Source of the DNA: Talinum fruticosum
Lineage: Eukaryota; Streptophyta; Magnoliopsida; Caryophyllales; Talinaceae
Assembly: GCA_021018815.1 (NCBI GenBank)
Contig: JAITYX010000030.1
Location: 2,867,001-2,931,000, forward strand
DNA: 64,000 bases
Direction: 5' to 3'
Numbering within the stretch: position 1 is the first letter of the stretch; every line of letters starts with the position of its first letter. Below are positions 32,500 to 45,514 of this stretch, one piece after another. A model generated the notes under the pieces. That model ran no database searches and was not told the origin of the DNA. It was given only the letters and a program-made list of their open reading frames with translations. A program made the translations under genes and the position numbers.

Positions 32500-33441
32500 T
32501 CAACTGATCAACAATCAACAGACTCAGAAAACCGGCAAAAATATCCAATTACCACGCAATAACCTTGGACAACCCCTCCCCTTCTCTCTCTAATTAAACG
32601 CCTTCGGCATAACATCACTTTCCTTCACAAGATTAAACTAAAACAAAGACAATTCTTTAATCAGTTATAACACTTGGATAAATTTGAGGTCTTTTGAAAA
32701 CTTGGATATCCATTTATTCAAAGCAGATGTGCGATCAGGATGGGCATAACTACAAACAAGTAAAGAAATAACTGGATGATATTGACGGGCAAGAAGAAAC
32801 ATACCAAAGAGTTGTCTCTTGAGGTTCTCCTCCATGGTATCATTGTTGCAAACGAAGATATACCCACCAACTGTCTCGTTTTTGGGCAGAGCTTCTGAAG
32901 GTGGCAGAGTCTTAAACCTCTTATCCACCCCACTCCTGTTCTCCCCATTTTTATCCTTATTGCTGCTATTCTCTTTCTTAACCTCCTTGTTCTTCCTCCC
33001 CACTTTACCAACACCTCCAATTCCATGCTCCTCCTCACCCTTGAAAGCAATATTCTTGCTCCCCTTCATACCCATATTAAAATTGTTCAAGTACTGATGA
33101 TTAGCGGGCTTTGAATATATCCCCTTGTTGAACCCACCATTTAGATTAATACCCATGTTACCCTGACCCGACCCGAGTTTCCATCCGTCGTTGAAGGAGT
33201 TGAAATCGGGGTTGAGATTGACATTGTTATTGACATGGGTCGCCTTGTTATGGTGCTTGAACTCAGAGCTTCCGATGTCTCCTCCGACCCGGGTATCGAA
33301 ATTCCGGCGATCCTCCGGCCTCTTGGTTCCATATGGGTTGACGCTCCAGATAGAATCATTAAGAGAGAGATTAGCCAAGGTAGAGGTCTGGAGACGAAGC
33401 TGGTCGCTGAATTGCCAGAAGGACTGTTGATTGTTCTCCAT
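30821..33441 (-). CDS. DCD-domain N-rich protein (NRP/B2-type), 5 exons
   Basis: Development and Cell Death domain protein; soybean and Arabidopsis NRPs act in ER-stress and osmotic-stress cell-death signalling. Exons on the minus strand: 33441-32805, 31941-31841, 31576-31493, 31075-30965, 30862-30821; all borders GT..AG. The sum is 975 nt, giving 324 residues with no frame break. The start at MENNQQSFWQF is chosen because this is the family N-terminus; an in-frame ATG lies 7 codons upstream. Residues about 60-150 are rich in Asn and Gly, followed by a Lys/Glu-rich stretch. The DCD domain spans about residues 190-320: GGYIFVCNNDTMEENLKRQL, FG-LPPRYRDSV, ITPGLPLFLYNYSTHQLHGI, YEAASFGGSNIDPMAWEDKK, ESRFPAQVRVQTRKLCEPL and HHYDGPKFRLELSVPE. 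It ends ALSLLDIFAENNA. Confidence 0.95.
32453..32496. repeat. (CT)n(CA)n microsatellite in DCD intron 1
   Basis: A CT run passes directly into a CA run, inside the first intron of the DCD gene. Confidence 0.9.
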
Positions 33442-33556
33442 GTGTTCGACGAAATGCCTCAATTAGAAGTGACTGAGAGAGAGATCAAATGGTAAAGTGG
33501 GCTTTGTTGTGTATTGTGTGAAAGAAGCAATAGAAATGGATGGAGAACTATGTAGG

Positions 33557-33564
33557 TATATATA
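33557..33564 (-). promoter_or_regulatory. candidate TATA box of the DCD gene
   Basis: TATATATA (CTATATATAC on the minus strand) about 116 bp upstream of the chosen ATG, followed by GA/CT-rich leader DNA. The position is suitable for a core promoter. Confidence 0.5.
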
Positions 33565-34749
33565 GAGAGAGAAGGTGTTTGAGGAAAGTTCAAGGAAAGT
33601 GGAAGAGAGAGAGACAGAGACAGAGACGAGTAAAAGCGGGGAATGGCGTGTAGATTTGTCAAAGAAAGAAAATTGAAGGGTTAAAACATGGATAGCCAAA
33701 GAGAAAGGTGGGAGCCCCCAATATATGAATTATATTAGGAATTAGGATTTAAAGTTTAATAGGAGTAATAGTCAAAGGCCTACAAGATTAGCATGAGACA
33801 TTATAAATGCTTATTGTGACTTATGAGGCATTATTAATGACGTCATTAATCTTATTTTTATGGCATTGAACGTTAATAATTCAGTTAAATTGAATGTATT
33901 GAATGCTAATAATCTTATATTATGGATTGGATGTCAATAATAGAACTCTAACTATGTGGTGATAACGATATATGAGGTAATATATAAATGTACAGCATTT
34001 TAGATAATAGATTACATAACCTCACATGTTGTCGTTGTTGCCTAGTCAAAATTTTTTAACTCGTTGGAACTCTAACTCGTTGGAAGTCAAAATTTTATAA
34101 ATGTTCGGCATTATAGATACCGGAACGCCCTCAAAGGTGGAATTATTTAGGTCTAATAAATCCTAATAATATTGATAATTTTGTTATGATTTATTGTAAA
34201 AAATTTTAGTCTAAGGATTAGATTTAATGCATAATTGAGTATTGTATCATTAAAATTGCATAAACTTCTTTTGCTCGTAATTATTTGCAAGCTATTTGAT
34301 TTTCTTAGATTAATTTGTACGAGGTGGAGTGATGATAAGGTGATGGTGATGCCGGCAGACGACGCGTTTTATCCAGGGAAAATGAGAGAGAGAGAGGGAG
34401 AGAGAGAGATTTTCTAGAAGGTGGAGGAGTAGAGTTGTAGGAGGTTTGTTGAGTTCACATTAGATCTGTGAGGTGGGTGGGAAATATTAAGATATACATA
34501 TCATATTTTCCATGTCAATTTTTCTTAGTCGCTAAGGATACCAAACTATTGTTCAATAGTAAGCCACTGAGCCCTATGTATGAACATGTCATATGTCACT
34601 TTGAATGGCCATTTAGACATGTCACCTAAAGAACAAGCTTTCTCCATGGCCTCCTTCATCATGGATTTCCTTAGGGTCATTGTTGATTTTTTTTTTCCCC
34701 TTTTGAGTCCTTGATCTTCTATTTAATTAGACAAGGCCGACTATCAGCC

Positions 34750-35090
34750 CATTAACGTTACGGTTTTCTTATAAAAGCTGTTCCGAGGAAATACAAATTT
34801 ACAAAATATGATGTGAATGATGAGTCGGAGAGAATGAATTTGTGTCGGGACCTCCAATGGATAGGCTTGGATCGTCGGGCTCCCCCGAGTAGGTCGCTCC
34901 AGTCCTGCAAAAAGGGCACGCTTCGGGGTTGAGTCCCAATGAACTCTCTTCCGTGCCTCAAATCGGTTTTAGAAAGTGTGAAAATCGAGTGTACTTGGAC
35001 TCACAAGTTGAGGTGAATCTTCCTCGAAGTGTGTGGAAGAATTTTTTGGGATTGGTGCAGTTTCATTAAAATGGCAAGATTCTTTTCCTC
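34750..35090 (+). repeat. dispersed LTR-type repeat fragment, copy A
   Basis: Less AT-rich than its surroundings. It contains a CTGCAAAAAGGGCACGCTTC segment, then TCCGTGCCTCAAATCGGTTTT, and later GAATCTTCCTCGAAGTGTGTGG. The same blocks in the same order occur at 39690-40290. The pattern resembles a widespread plant retrotransposon-LTR repeat that carries GCAAAAxGGC followed by CTCCGAxGCTCAAGTTAGT. No coding part is visible. Confidence 0.5.
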
Positions 35091-35734
35091 TCTTAGAAGG
35101 AGAGAGAATTAGTATGCCAACAGTATTGTGGTTTTTTTCGGAGTAATCACATGATGCAATTGTGCTAAAAGTTGGTAAGTATTTGTAAAAGAAATAAATG
35201 AGGAGTAATAGTCATTTATTGCAATTAGGTAACCAACTCTAACCGTAGTAGGTTTGGGTCTTAGTTTACTTCATGTAAATAACAGGACTTTGACCAATGT
35301 CGCATTGACATTGCTAATTGGGAAGAATTAATGTTAAACAATTCATCGGAAATTGCCACTATTAATAAATTTTCTTCATTTATAATACTCAAATATGAAA
35401 CTTTGCTTGCAGAAAAAGGTCCCAAACAAATTGACGTAATTGTTTTTGGATAATTAATGGTGCATAATATGTGGGCAAGGGAAGGAAGTGTGACTTTTAG
35501 AATTCGATATAAAGATATAAAATTGTTGGTACTTGTAATTTTTTTCCTTTATTTTGGTATTTGATCCTCTGCTAATTAGAGTACAACTATTACTGCCATA
35601 TAGAAACAGACTATCTCACCGTAATTTTTAATCCATTTACAAGACTCAAATCCAAAGGCATTTGAGGGGAATAAATGCTAATCATTTGAGCCCCGACTAG
35701 TTTTAAAATTTATTATTATTTTTTAATTTATCAT

Positions 35735-35880
35735 AAGTATTTATCATCGACATTCAACACTTATCAGCACCATTGAACATTCATCCATATTTTATTATTA
35801 TAGTTTCCTCATACTTTACACTCATCAGCACCGATTAATACTCATCAATACTAACCAACATTGATCAGCAGTAAATTTCG
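35735..35880 (+). repeat. dispersed repeat family B, copy 1
   Basis: TATTTATCATCGACATTCAA ... ACTTATCAGCACC ... GATCAGCAGTAAATTTCGT. A clearly related sequence lies at 43731-43885. About 150 bp, non-coding, probably a MITE or a fragment of one. Confidence 0.5.
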
Positions 35881-38257
35881 TATGATAAGTCGAAAACAAT
35901 ATGCAATAGTAAATGCAATTTGAGTAGAAGGAAAAACATTTTTGAATTTGGACAGCAAAAAAACTGAACTGGAATTGGCAGCCCCAAATGAGCAACTTAC
36001 AACAAAATCAAACAAAGTAGTATTCACCTTTTGAAAGTGAGACACTTAAAAGGCCCAAACTTCAGTCATTAATCATCACAAAATCTTCTTAATGGAGAAC
36101 AATTAGACCCAATAACAAAAGGCTTTAAGCCCAAATCAAATCTTAGGATTCATTAGTCCAATACAAATTGAGAGATTGAGCCCTTTGGAATAATACTTTT
36201 ATTTTTTCCTTTTTTTTTATCACACCCTTTGGACTAACACTAGTATACTTATAAATACATTAACCTCTCTGTTGTTAAATCATCGTATTTATGCCCACTC
36301 CCCACACAACTAAAAATACCAGAATTTTTTTTTGTTGCAGCATCAATATGAGCACAAATCGTGTTTTTCGATCTTAATCTATCTTTTCCGAATGCCGGCG
36401 AGCTATTATATACTTTAGTAGAATTGATCTTTGTTTGATATAATAGATCCAACCTAAATAAAATATCACCTTGATCGAGCTATATGAGATTTCTTTGTGA
36501 AATCATTTCCAATCAAAATCAATGAAACTAATTGACAAAATGTCAAAAATATACCCCCAATCTAATCAACAACCCTAATAAAACTTGCATGTATTTGTAA
36601 GAGAAATAATTCGCACTAAGGCGAGAAATAAGACTCTCACAAGAAGGAGTAAAATCCTAAATCTCACAAAAAGAGAAAATCCAAACTCTTACAAGAATGA
36701 GAGAAAATTTATTAGAAAGAAAATAACAATACCTATAAATTTTTATTCAATTGAAGAAAATGAAGTCAAAGGATCTCACCATTGATAATCTAGAAAAAGA
36801 TAAAAATGGATATAGAATTAGAGTTTGAAGAGGGGTAAGTAAGAATTATTTCTTCAAGAAAAATAAATCCAGTTGTAAATAACAATACAAAATCAATCTC
36901 CACGTGGATTTTTTCTAATATTCCATCCATTTTCCAAACATAATTTACTACTGGATTTTATTTATCCGACATTAAACATCACTTATCTTATCTTCTTAAT
37001 GTAATCTTTTTCAAGCCTTTGATATTCTAATTAACATACATAATATAATCTTTATGATGATAACTTATCCAACTCTTCATAGCACTCATAAATATATTCC
37101 TCCTCCATAAATAATTACATTTCTAATTGCATAAATTATAAATTTGGAGAGAATAATCTTAGTCAAAGTTAAATAAAAGATCGATATCACACCCAAAAAA
37201 AACCGAATTTCAAACTTACCAGTTTTTAATCTATTACCACAAGAATATGTACGAAGAATAATGGTTTTATTAGTATTATTTTCAAAATAAATCAAATCAA
37301 TTAAGCATATAATCTCAGATTTGGTGGAATCATAATGAATATGCTTAAGCAATATCCCAAACTTCTAATTCAAGTATTTGACTATATGGTTAATTATTTC
37401 ATGTGAATATAATTTATGTGTAAGCTAGCTACCTTGACCAAGTGGGTTCATGAGTTCACATAATTGATCGAGTCAAATTCGAGCTTTAACATAATTTGAT
37501 TAGAACCCGTATTGAGAAGTGTGTGACTCAAATGTTTTGCATAAATGAATTGATTTAACGAGAGATATTTCGTAAGTAGATTCTTCTATTTAGAACCAAT
37601 TTCTTACATTTATTAACATTAATCAACATTAATCAGTATCGATTGACTATGATGAACAATAATATACTTGTGATTACTTGAAAAAACACGTTGGACTAAC
37701 CGGGGCTTGTGTTTCATTTGACTTACCGCGAAACCATATTCGATTTTTAAAATATGGATCTATTGAGATTATTTTGATTCGTATTTTGGTAAAAAGATAA
37801 ACTAGAAAATGACTAGAAAATGGAAATTAAAGGCCACTTGATACAAAGTACTAAAATAAATAAAATTGATAGATTGATTGACGAGACAAATATACCAATA
37901 GTACTATTGATTGAGCAATATAAATATACTTGATAAATAATTATAATAATTAAATAAAAAATTAAAAGTCTGCATCATATCATATGCAACTCAGAATAAT
38001 TCAGCAGCTAATTATAAATTTATACTGTATAAGTATAATACATGTGTATTTGTCCTTTTTTTTTCCACATTATTTTTTTTTCTGGGGAGCCTCCTTTTGT
38101 TTGTTGTCCAGCAAACATACAGCCTGATCTGTGGCATTTAAGAAATGACAACAAGTATCTTTTACTCGAAGGAAATCAATCTGAGTTCATTTTCAAAGTT
38201 GATTGTCACAATTAATGATTTAATATTGATTGGAGTTACTTGCGTGCATTAAAGAAG

Positions 38258-38260
<3 letters not shown>

Positions 38261-38297
<37 letters not shown>
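38261..38297. repeat. (TA)n microsatellite
   Basis: About 18 perfect TA units. Confidence 0.95.
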
Positions 38298-38299
<2 letters not shown>

Positions 38300-39689
38300 G
38301 ATTATATAAGTTATATTTTACAGAGATATTATAACGTGATCTTAGATCTATAGTTCTAGGATATATGTTGAAAAACGGCTTAAAAATGGGGCATTTGGGG
38401 GAGGGGAGATTTTGGGCAAAGCCTTAAAAATCAAATATTTTATAAAATAAATTTGGATAATAGGTAGAATTAATGACATTCAATACTCTAAGCCTTTAAA
38501 TTATTGGGTCAAATATTTAAATATTTTATAAATTATATTTTAGCAAAAACAAATTAGCCACTATATGTCGAGTCGAGTTTCTACGAGTAATCCGTTATAT
38601 TTTATTCCACTCTTTTCCATTATTTTGACTACCAACTCTTTGAAATTATACTCATTTTCACTTCATCCCATTTTTCCGCCAATTTTCACTATTCTTAGAA
38701 GAAAGTCTACTCCATTTTTCGACTCATTTTCATTCCATTCTACATCCCTACTCTTTTTTTACACTGAAAAGAATAAGCCCGGATTCAAAAGCATGTTCAA
38801 TTTGTGGTTGCTTATATGTAAAATAAATACCCCAAAATGTAAGATATCGACCATTATTTATTAAGTTAGAATTACGGGTATGCAACATCCTAGATTAGCA
38901 AATTGTTAGCATTCAAATTCCTGGTTTTTATTATAGTTTATCAAAACACTTATTGTTTGTTTTATAATTATTTCGAAATTCTTATTAAATTTGTTCTTTA
39001 TAAGGACAATCTCTAGTATAACATAATAGCTCTTTGTCCATGATTGATAAATTTTAGAAATTTTACGAATTGTTTTAAATCTAAAAATATATATATTGAT
39101 TACAATTTCCATGAAGAAAAAGTCACCATCGAAGTAGATATCAAATCTTATAGAAAAACAGGGCCTCCTATCATGGAATATACCACATAATTGAATTGGG
39201 GTAAACCCAAAAGAATATTACTCATTACAATTTACAACCTCCAAAAAAATATTTTTAATTGTTAAAATTAAATTTTATTATTATCCCCCACCAATAGGAG
39301 GGGGAATATGGCTTTTTCCTCCAAAATGAGGGGGAATTTCTTTTCAAAGTTTATTGTCATAAATAGAAAATATTCTTCCTCAAATTTTCTTCTAATGTTT
39401 GACCAATCTTGTATTCCCTTTCTCCCTTGGCAACTTGTTAGTTGTTTTCCTAATTCCTAGTAGCTTCTTTCTTTCTTTCTTTCTTTTTTTTTGAAAGGTC
39501 ACCTTTGAACTTAAAGAAGTCAAGGTCGCAGATGTCAAACTTTGTCTTCCTCGAACACAAGTAATCTCCGTCTTCATCAGATAATTCAAAGAAAATTACA
39601 CTGCAGTTTCAAAAGAATGAAATATCGGGGTCAAATAAACTCAAAAAAAGAAAAGATGAGTTTTAAATTTGAGAAAGAGCATAATTCTA

Positions 39690-40290
39690 TCTTATAGGAG
39701 TGTTTCGGAGAAAGCTGAGTTGATAATGTGGATTGATGATTCGGAAAGAGGAAGGATTTACCGCTCCGGTTCCGAGGACGTGGCACAATCGATCCAAGTC
39801 CGAGTGGCGACTGCTTGAACTCGCAAAAGGCGAAGCCCGGGTGGTGGATCCCGGAGAACGCCCTCCGACGCTCAAGTTAGTATCCGATTAAGTTGAATGG
39901 ATCGAGGAGATCTTCCTCGATGTGCGTGGGTGGATTCCTTGGGAGTCGAGAAGTTTTCCAAAGATGGAAGTTCTCGGGATGAGTGTGGAAGAACGTTGAA
40001 GAACGTCGATGAATGTGGATGAGTGTTGAGAGTTTGAATTATCGGAAAGATATGATTTCTTGCCAAGTGAACATCATATAACATGGGATTGGGAAATGGT
40101 GAGTTTTATAGGAGATTTTAAAGGGATAAAAAGTACTTTACCATGAAAGGGGAAACCCTAGCCCTAATGGGCTTTGGGCTTTTACCGAGCCGTTAAGGGT
40201 TGGCTTGAGCCGAGATCTCCGTTACCCGACTAATTAGGCACGAGTTGGTTGGTGATGTGGCGAGTGAGTGATGCTTGTCCGGAAAATACC
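39690..40290 (+). repeat. dispersed LTR-type repeat fragment, copy B
   Basis: GC-richer island in AT-rich DNA. Contains CTCGCAAAAGGCGAAGCCCG, CCCTCCGACGCTCAAGTTAG and GAGATCTTCCTCGATGTGCG, in the same order as the diverged blocks at 34750-35090. It looks like a solo or fragmentary retrotransposon LTR. No flanking duplication was identified. Confidence 0.5.
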
Positions 40291-42429
40291 TGAATCGAGA
40301 GTATAATGCATTAGTTTTTCTTGTAGAGAGCATATAGTCCGATCCCCTTGTCATGGTACAAGGCTACAAAACAGATCATGTTCGAGTAATGTCACATATT
40401 TATGGGCTCGCCTAATTTTAGTTAATCTAAATTTGTTCATTAGTTAATTTTAATTAAAAATAATGTTTTAAAGTGTCAGAATTATAAATATAGCATACAT
40501 ATAACTGTAACAAGTATAATAATTTCACTAATAATTTTATAAAATCATCAATAAGAATTTTATCATAGCATTTCTATTTTATATAACATACTTACTATAG
40601 CTTGCTCTATGCATCATTGTAGATGTCGTTGACCCATCATGTACATCCAAAGAAAGATTCATATCCCTTCTATTTCATAATCCTTTAAAAAATATACATT
40701 AAATTGATTTTTCTTAATTTCTTTTGGTTGTATACAATTTTTCAAGCCATGAAATTATTAGTGGTCTATTAAAACTTCAACTTTAATAAATCCCTTGTAA
40801 AAAGGAAAAAAAGAAGGTTGACATCATTTATAAGTGGTGTACTTAAACTACTAACCTTATAATTAAAAAATAATACTATGTTAATTACTTATATATCTTA
40901 ATATGTTTACTCCATAAAAAAAATAGAGGATTCGAATAACAATCCTTAATGTATTTGCAAAGAAATATAATGTCATCTTTACATGGAATTATCATTTATA
41001 CTTTTATTTTTTATTAATCTGGTGAACTAGTATTGTATATAATTAAATAAGTCGTAATAATTTAAAGGAGTTTTGAATAAATTTCAACCCTAAACCTAGG
41101 AACAGGAGGTGGTTAGCAAATGAAAATAAAATAAACTATCCAAAAATAAATAAATAATACTTTTTTTATTTATTTAAAAAAAAGAAAAGGAGATGATGTA
41201 AGACTTAGAGTTGTAGTCAAGCAAGTCACATTTCAACTTGGGATGTTTCTCATTGGCAAGCCAAATTAAGACAAAGACCAAGTGCAACCAAGCAAGGAAA
41301 CCAACACCAACTCTTTTGGGAGTCCCCACATATTATACCTAGTGTGGACCATACTTTTATCATCTTTCTTTTTACTCCTTTTTCTTTTTTTTATAATGGT
41401 TATTTCGGTAATATTCTTTTAAGGTTACGGTTTATAGTTATTTATAACTTTTTAAAACTAATCTTGTACTGTGTATATTTTACAGTTTCTTGTTGCATAT
41501 AGTAAAAGAATAATAATAGAAACCTTTCATATGATCTAATCGAATCTGTTCAAAAATTTATAATGAAACACTGAAAATTTGTAAAAGAACTTTCAATTGC
41601 TTAGAGGGGTTTTGGCTCTGATATGAAACACTATGAAATGAGTATACATAAATTGTTGATGCATTATTGAAAGTAAAATGAACATAAAACTGTCCATTAA
41701 ATATTTGGTAAGTATTTTTATTATTTGTGACTAAACCATTTAACTAAAAACCGATTAATAGGTCTCTGATAAATACTTTACCAAATATATTTTCTCTATT
41801 TTTGCAATGTAAACTATACAAGCTAACCTAGGGAGGAAATAAAATTTTTAAAAAGGTTGATGTGCTGTTTATTCACAAGCTAAGGCTACCAACTAAGCTG
41901 TAGCAGAAACACCAATAATTGTGAACATAGACTTATATTTTGGAAGCTGTCTTCCCTTCAGATCTCAATGAGTTGCCTATGTATGTTTATTTCTTTAATT
42001 TTGGGGACATGTGTGATCTCTTGAATCAATTTCAAGATCCTTAATGGAAGTGGGTGGCCAGATCCAAGATCTCATGAACTGTGGGTACTCGTTTTTGTAG
42101 GGATTCAACATGATATAAATTATGGGTACTCGTTTTTGTAAGGATCGGGTTTGAATTACTATCTATAACGATGTGTAAAAAATAAAAAGTAAATACAGTA
42201 TACTAATAGTTTTTGGAAAATAAAAGGCAAACTAGTTTGATTACTCAATCAACATAATGTCATGTATTCTCTTTTGAGCTTTAAATTTAAATGTAATAAT
42301 TTCTATATTACTTAGATCTCATTATTGATGATGAGATCATACGTTTAAAACCGACAATTTAAATTATAAACAATGTAGGTAAGATTTTATTAATCGGATC
42401 GATAGACGAGTGTAAAATATTCGAACTAA

Positions 42430-43015
42430 TCGACATGGAAGCATGTAATTGGAACAAATAAACTACTACAAAATCAGTAGAATATTTAACGTTGTACTAA
42501 AAGTTAAGAATCAACAACTTACTTTCGAAAACATATGAGTTCTTCATCTTTTTTAAGGGCCCATAATTAATTATGTATACTAATTGGGACCACAAAGACA
42601 TGTAAAACCCAAAGTTTCATTTGATGCAAAAAAAATAATGTAGCAAATAATTAAAACATGGGATGAGTTCATCATTTGAGTGTTTTCTTCTTAAAAGTCA
42701 CTGAAATTCCAGAAACTTTATGAATTGATCCATCCATATATCATGTTCTTTGTCTAACATTGTCTTGATTATTTACTAATTACTCCCTAATGACCTACTA
42801 AGTAAACAGTGATTGACCCTTTCGCAGCGGCAACGGGCGGTCTACTTATTAACTTAATTAACGTCATTAAGCATAGTTTATTGAATTAGTGATGGACAGG
42901 TGTCATTCCATAAAGTAATTAAGGCCTAATTATGTTAGGATAGTATAGGACAGGCAAAGAATTCACATAACATACAAGTGATTGGTTTGGGGTACCCTCC
43001 TCAGCTCTCTTATGT
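42430..43015 (+). other. duplicated conserved non-coding segment, copy 1
   Basis: Strongly similar to 52420-52890. Shared blocks include ACAAATAAACTA, CATAAAGTAATTAAGGCCTA, GTGATTGGTTTGGG and ATTGAAYTAGTGATKGACAG. It lies 4.7 kb upstream of the first ARF start codon, whereas copy 2 lies only about 0.5 kb upstream of the second. It is non-coding and marks the left part of the tandem duplication. Confidence 0.75.
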
Positions 43016-43256
43016 CTAATGTCCTCTAATAAAGAGACCTGGGCAGCTTTTAATTAATTATTAGGATTTAATTATCTGTGCTAATGACTGTTTAATTACT
43101 TAAGCTTATCCACTTTTTATTAAAATGGGGATTATCATTTGAGGCAGATAAGGAAGATCATGATCATGAGCTAGCTTCCACCATTGAGTGCAGAGTTTAA
43201 CTTAATTTTTACTAATAACTTTTTGACTTTGGTATCATTAATATGAGGGTATGATG

Positions 43257-43258
<2 letters not shown>

Positions 43259-43301
<43 letters not shown>
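43259..43301. repeat. (TA)n microsatellite
   Basis: About 21 TA units. Confidence 0.95.
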
Positions 43302-43310
<9 letters not shown>

Positions 43311-43457
43311 GGTGACTGGTTTCAATAATTTTTATATTTTTTTTATGATCAACCATGCATGTGCATTTGTTATAATATGTGTCTCTCACATATTTGTATG
43401 CTTAGTGGTTGGTTGAGATATCAAATTAAAGTTAATTACAAACATTGTCATATGTGA

Positions 43458-43672
43458 TCTGTTAAAAACGAGTTGGTAGTTCTTACTAGTTCTTATCAAC
43501 CATGACAATTATTTGTTGTTATAAATTATTATGAGTTATAATGAGTCTGTTATGACATGAATAGTTACGATAACTAAAACTAACTATTACAAGTTGTTAT
43601 AAGTTGTTACGAGATGTTGAGCTATTAATTGTAATAAACGCCGTTATAAACATCAAAACGAACAGATTTTTA
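43458..43672. repeat. MITE-like repeat related to the element at 9894
   Basis: Shares CTGTTAAAAACGAGTTGGTAG (compare CTGTTAAAAGTTAGTTGTTAG at 9910), TTACAAGTTGTTA-type repeats and AATTGTAATAAACGCC (compare AATTATTATAAACGCC) with the 9.9-kb MITE, in the same order. The ends ATCTGTT and, reverse-complemented, ATCTGTTCGTTTT may be its terminal repeats. No clean target duplication. Confidence 0.45.
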
Positions 43673-43730
43673 GTTTTATCCGGTATCATTTAATGCTAGT
43701 TAGAGTTTGTTCTTTTTAACATATTGTCTG

Positions 43731-43885
43731 TATTTATCATTGATATTCAATGTTGATCAGTACATATCAACACTTATCGGTACTCAGTCATAGTTTACAA
43801 TTATAATTTTCTATATATTAAGCATTAATAAGCTCTCATCAACGTAGATCATCATTCACCAGCAACGTTGAGCAATAAATTTCTT
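43731..43885 (+). repeat. dispersed repeat family B, copy 2
   Basis: GTATTTATCATTGATATTCAA ... CAACACTTATCGGTACTC ... CATAGTTTACA ... GAGCAATAAATTTCTTC. Related over about 150 bp to 35735-35880. Confidence 0.5.
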
Positions 43886-45386
43886 CAAAATCATTAATTT
43901 CTTTAACCATAGAAGTACAATCTAGGTAACAATGAGTCAAGATTATTATATTTTTAAAAAAAAAAAAAGATACATGCACAGCTTGGTACAGTTTAATTTT
44001 TAAAATCGGACTCTATAGTTATAAATATAAGGTCTATATTTAAATATCTCGAAAATCTGGCTGATATAAGACCCGTATTACGTATTGTTATGGTTGCTTC
44101 ATACAAATCGTTTTTTGCTTCAATCTTCCCCAACTAATGACAATGAAGGCAGTAGATTATACCGGGAACCAGCATACAAAGCAACTTGATAATATAAAAT
44201 AAAGAAATTAGTTGTTTAAATAAACAAAATAAATAACTAATTAAGGTGATTTAATGATAATTTAATTAAGATGAATAGTGATGTTAGGTTAGGTGTGGAA
44301 GGCATCTTAAGAAGGGTTTATTTATTTATTTTTGCAAAGGGAGAAGGAAGGTTTTATTATGAGATCTATAATTTGCAAAAAGAAAAGATGCGAATTAAAG
44401 TCTAAAGTGGGAAGTGGAGAATCGTTATATTTGTGTGTTTCATTCAATTAAAAGGTCAACTTTTTTCTTATTTGACCCCATCCTCTCTCAAATTTATTCT
44501 CATGTCCTATGGAACAAAAATACTTGACTCATTCATCAAGATAATCCCCCAAAACACTTCAAAGATTCTACATTTTTTAATTAATTTTCAAGATAAGAGA
44601 GCATATATCAAATTATATACCTTTCTTTCATCTTTATTTTCGTGTATATTAATTATATTAGGGTTTTATCAGGGATTTAATATTAAAGTTACGCAATAAA
44701 CTCAAAAGTTCAAATTTTGGTGTATATGTTTCTATCCAACAAGCAAATATATCGCAAAATTTTATGTTTAATGTGTCTACTGTATATATATTGATGAGAC
44801 GTGATGGCTTGCACATTATTAACGTGAAAAAATTTATATTCACGTTATTGTACTGTTTTTTAATTAGAATGTGAATAATCCTCGCTACCATGTACAAAAT
44901 TAAGCACTTTAACAAGAATGTTATTATAGTTGGTGACTAGTTAGTGTACACTATTATGGGCATGTTTGTTGTTGCATTTAATAATCGCTAATAGCTGTTA
45001 ATCGATACTAGTCTCATTGGCCGCTAGCATTAATTATTCATAATTATTATAATCACTTGTAATAGCTCCTTACCATGAGTAAGTACTAATCGCTCAGGTG
45101 CTTTTAATTGATGGACATTATTTTTAAAAGTTAGGTTACAATCTCGTTTCATTTAGTTTTAACTTACAGCTTTATAACTTTTTATTTTTTATAATTTTTT
45201 ATAACTAATTTTACAAGTATCTTATATTCTTACAATTATTTAATATTTATTACAATTACTTACAATCTTACAACTCGTTACGTTTAAATAAAGCCGCGCT
45301 ATATATGTTTAAAATTTTCAAATGTTAGATTGTAGACACTAAAAAACCGAGTAGATATTGGACGCAATGGAAAAATGAGAGCCAGA

Positions 45387-45514
45387 CACGTGGAAAAAGG
45401 ATGGTATTATTACACTCACAGTAAATCACGTGGTAGCTTCCTAGCAATGGGAGGTGGGGTTGATGAAATGTACCAATCAAGTGTAGTTATCGACAAGTAA
45501 ATCTTTGCCACGTG
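45387..45514. promoter_or_regulatory. cluster of three G-boxes (CACGTG)
   Basis: Palindromic CACGTG occurs at 45387-45392, 45427-45432 and 45509-45514, each in an ABRE/G-box context (ACGTGG or CCACGTGT). Such clusters bind bZIP or bHLH factors and mark light- or ABA-responsive promoters. No gene starts nearby: the closest downstream start codon with gene support is 2.2 kb away. A GC-richer stretch at 45660-45800 follows and could be transcribed. Confidence 0.5.

Larger units (their letters stand above)
33600..42400. other. repeat-rich AT-rich intergenic region, no gene seen
   Basis: Nearly 9 kb without a recognisable gene. It holds two related GC-richer repeat copies (about 34750-35090 and 39690-40290), one copy of another dispersed repeat (about 35735-35880), a (TA)n run at 38261-38297 and a (CTTT)n run near 39466-39484. 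The remainder is AT-rich DNA with stops in every frame. Confidence 0.55.

Noticed and set aside
38261..43301. (TA)n tracts considered as origins or matrix attachment sites
   Set aside because: Simple microsatellites are enough to explain them; no other supporting signal.
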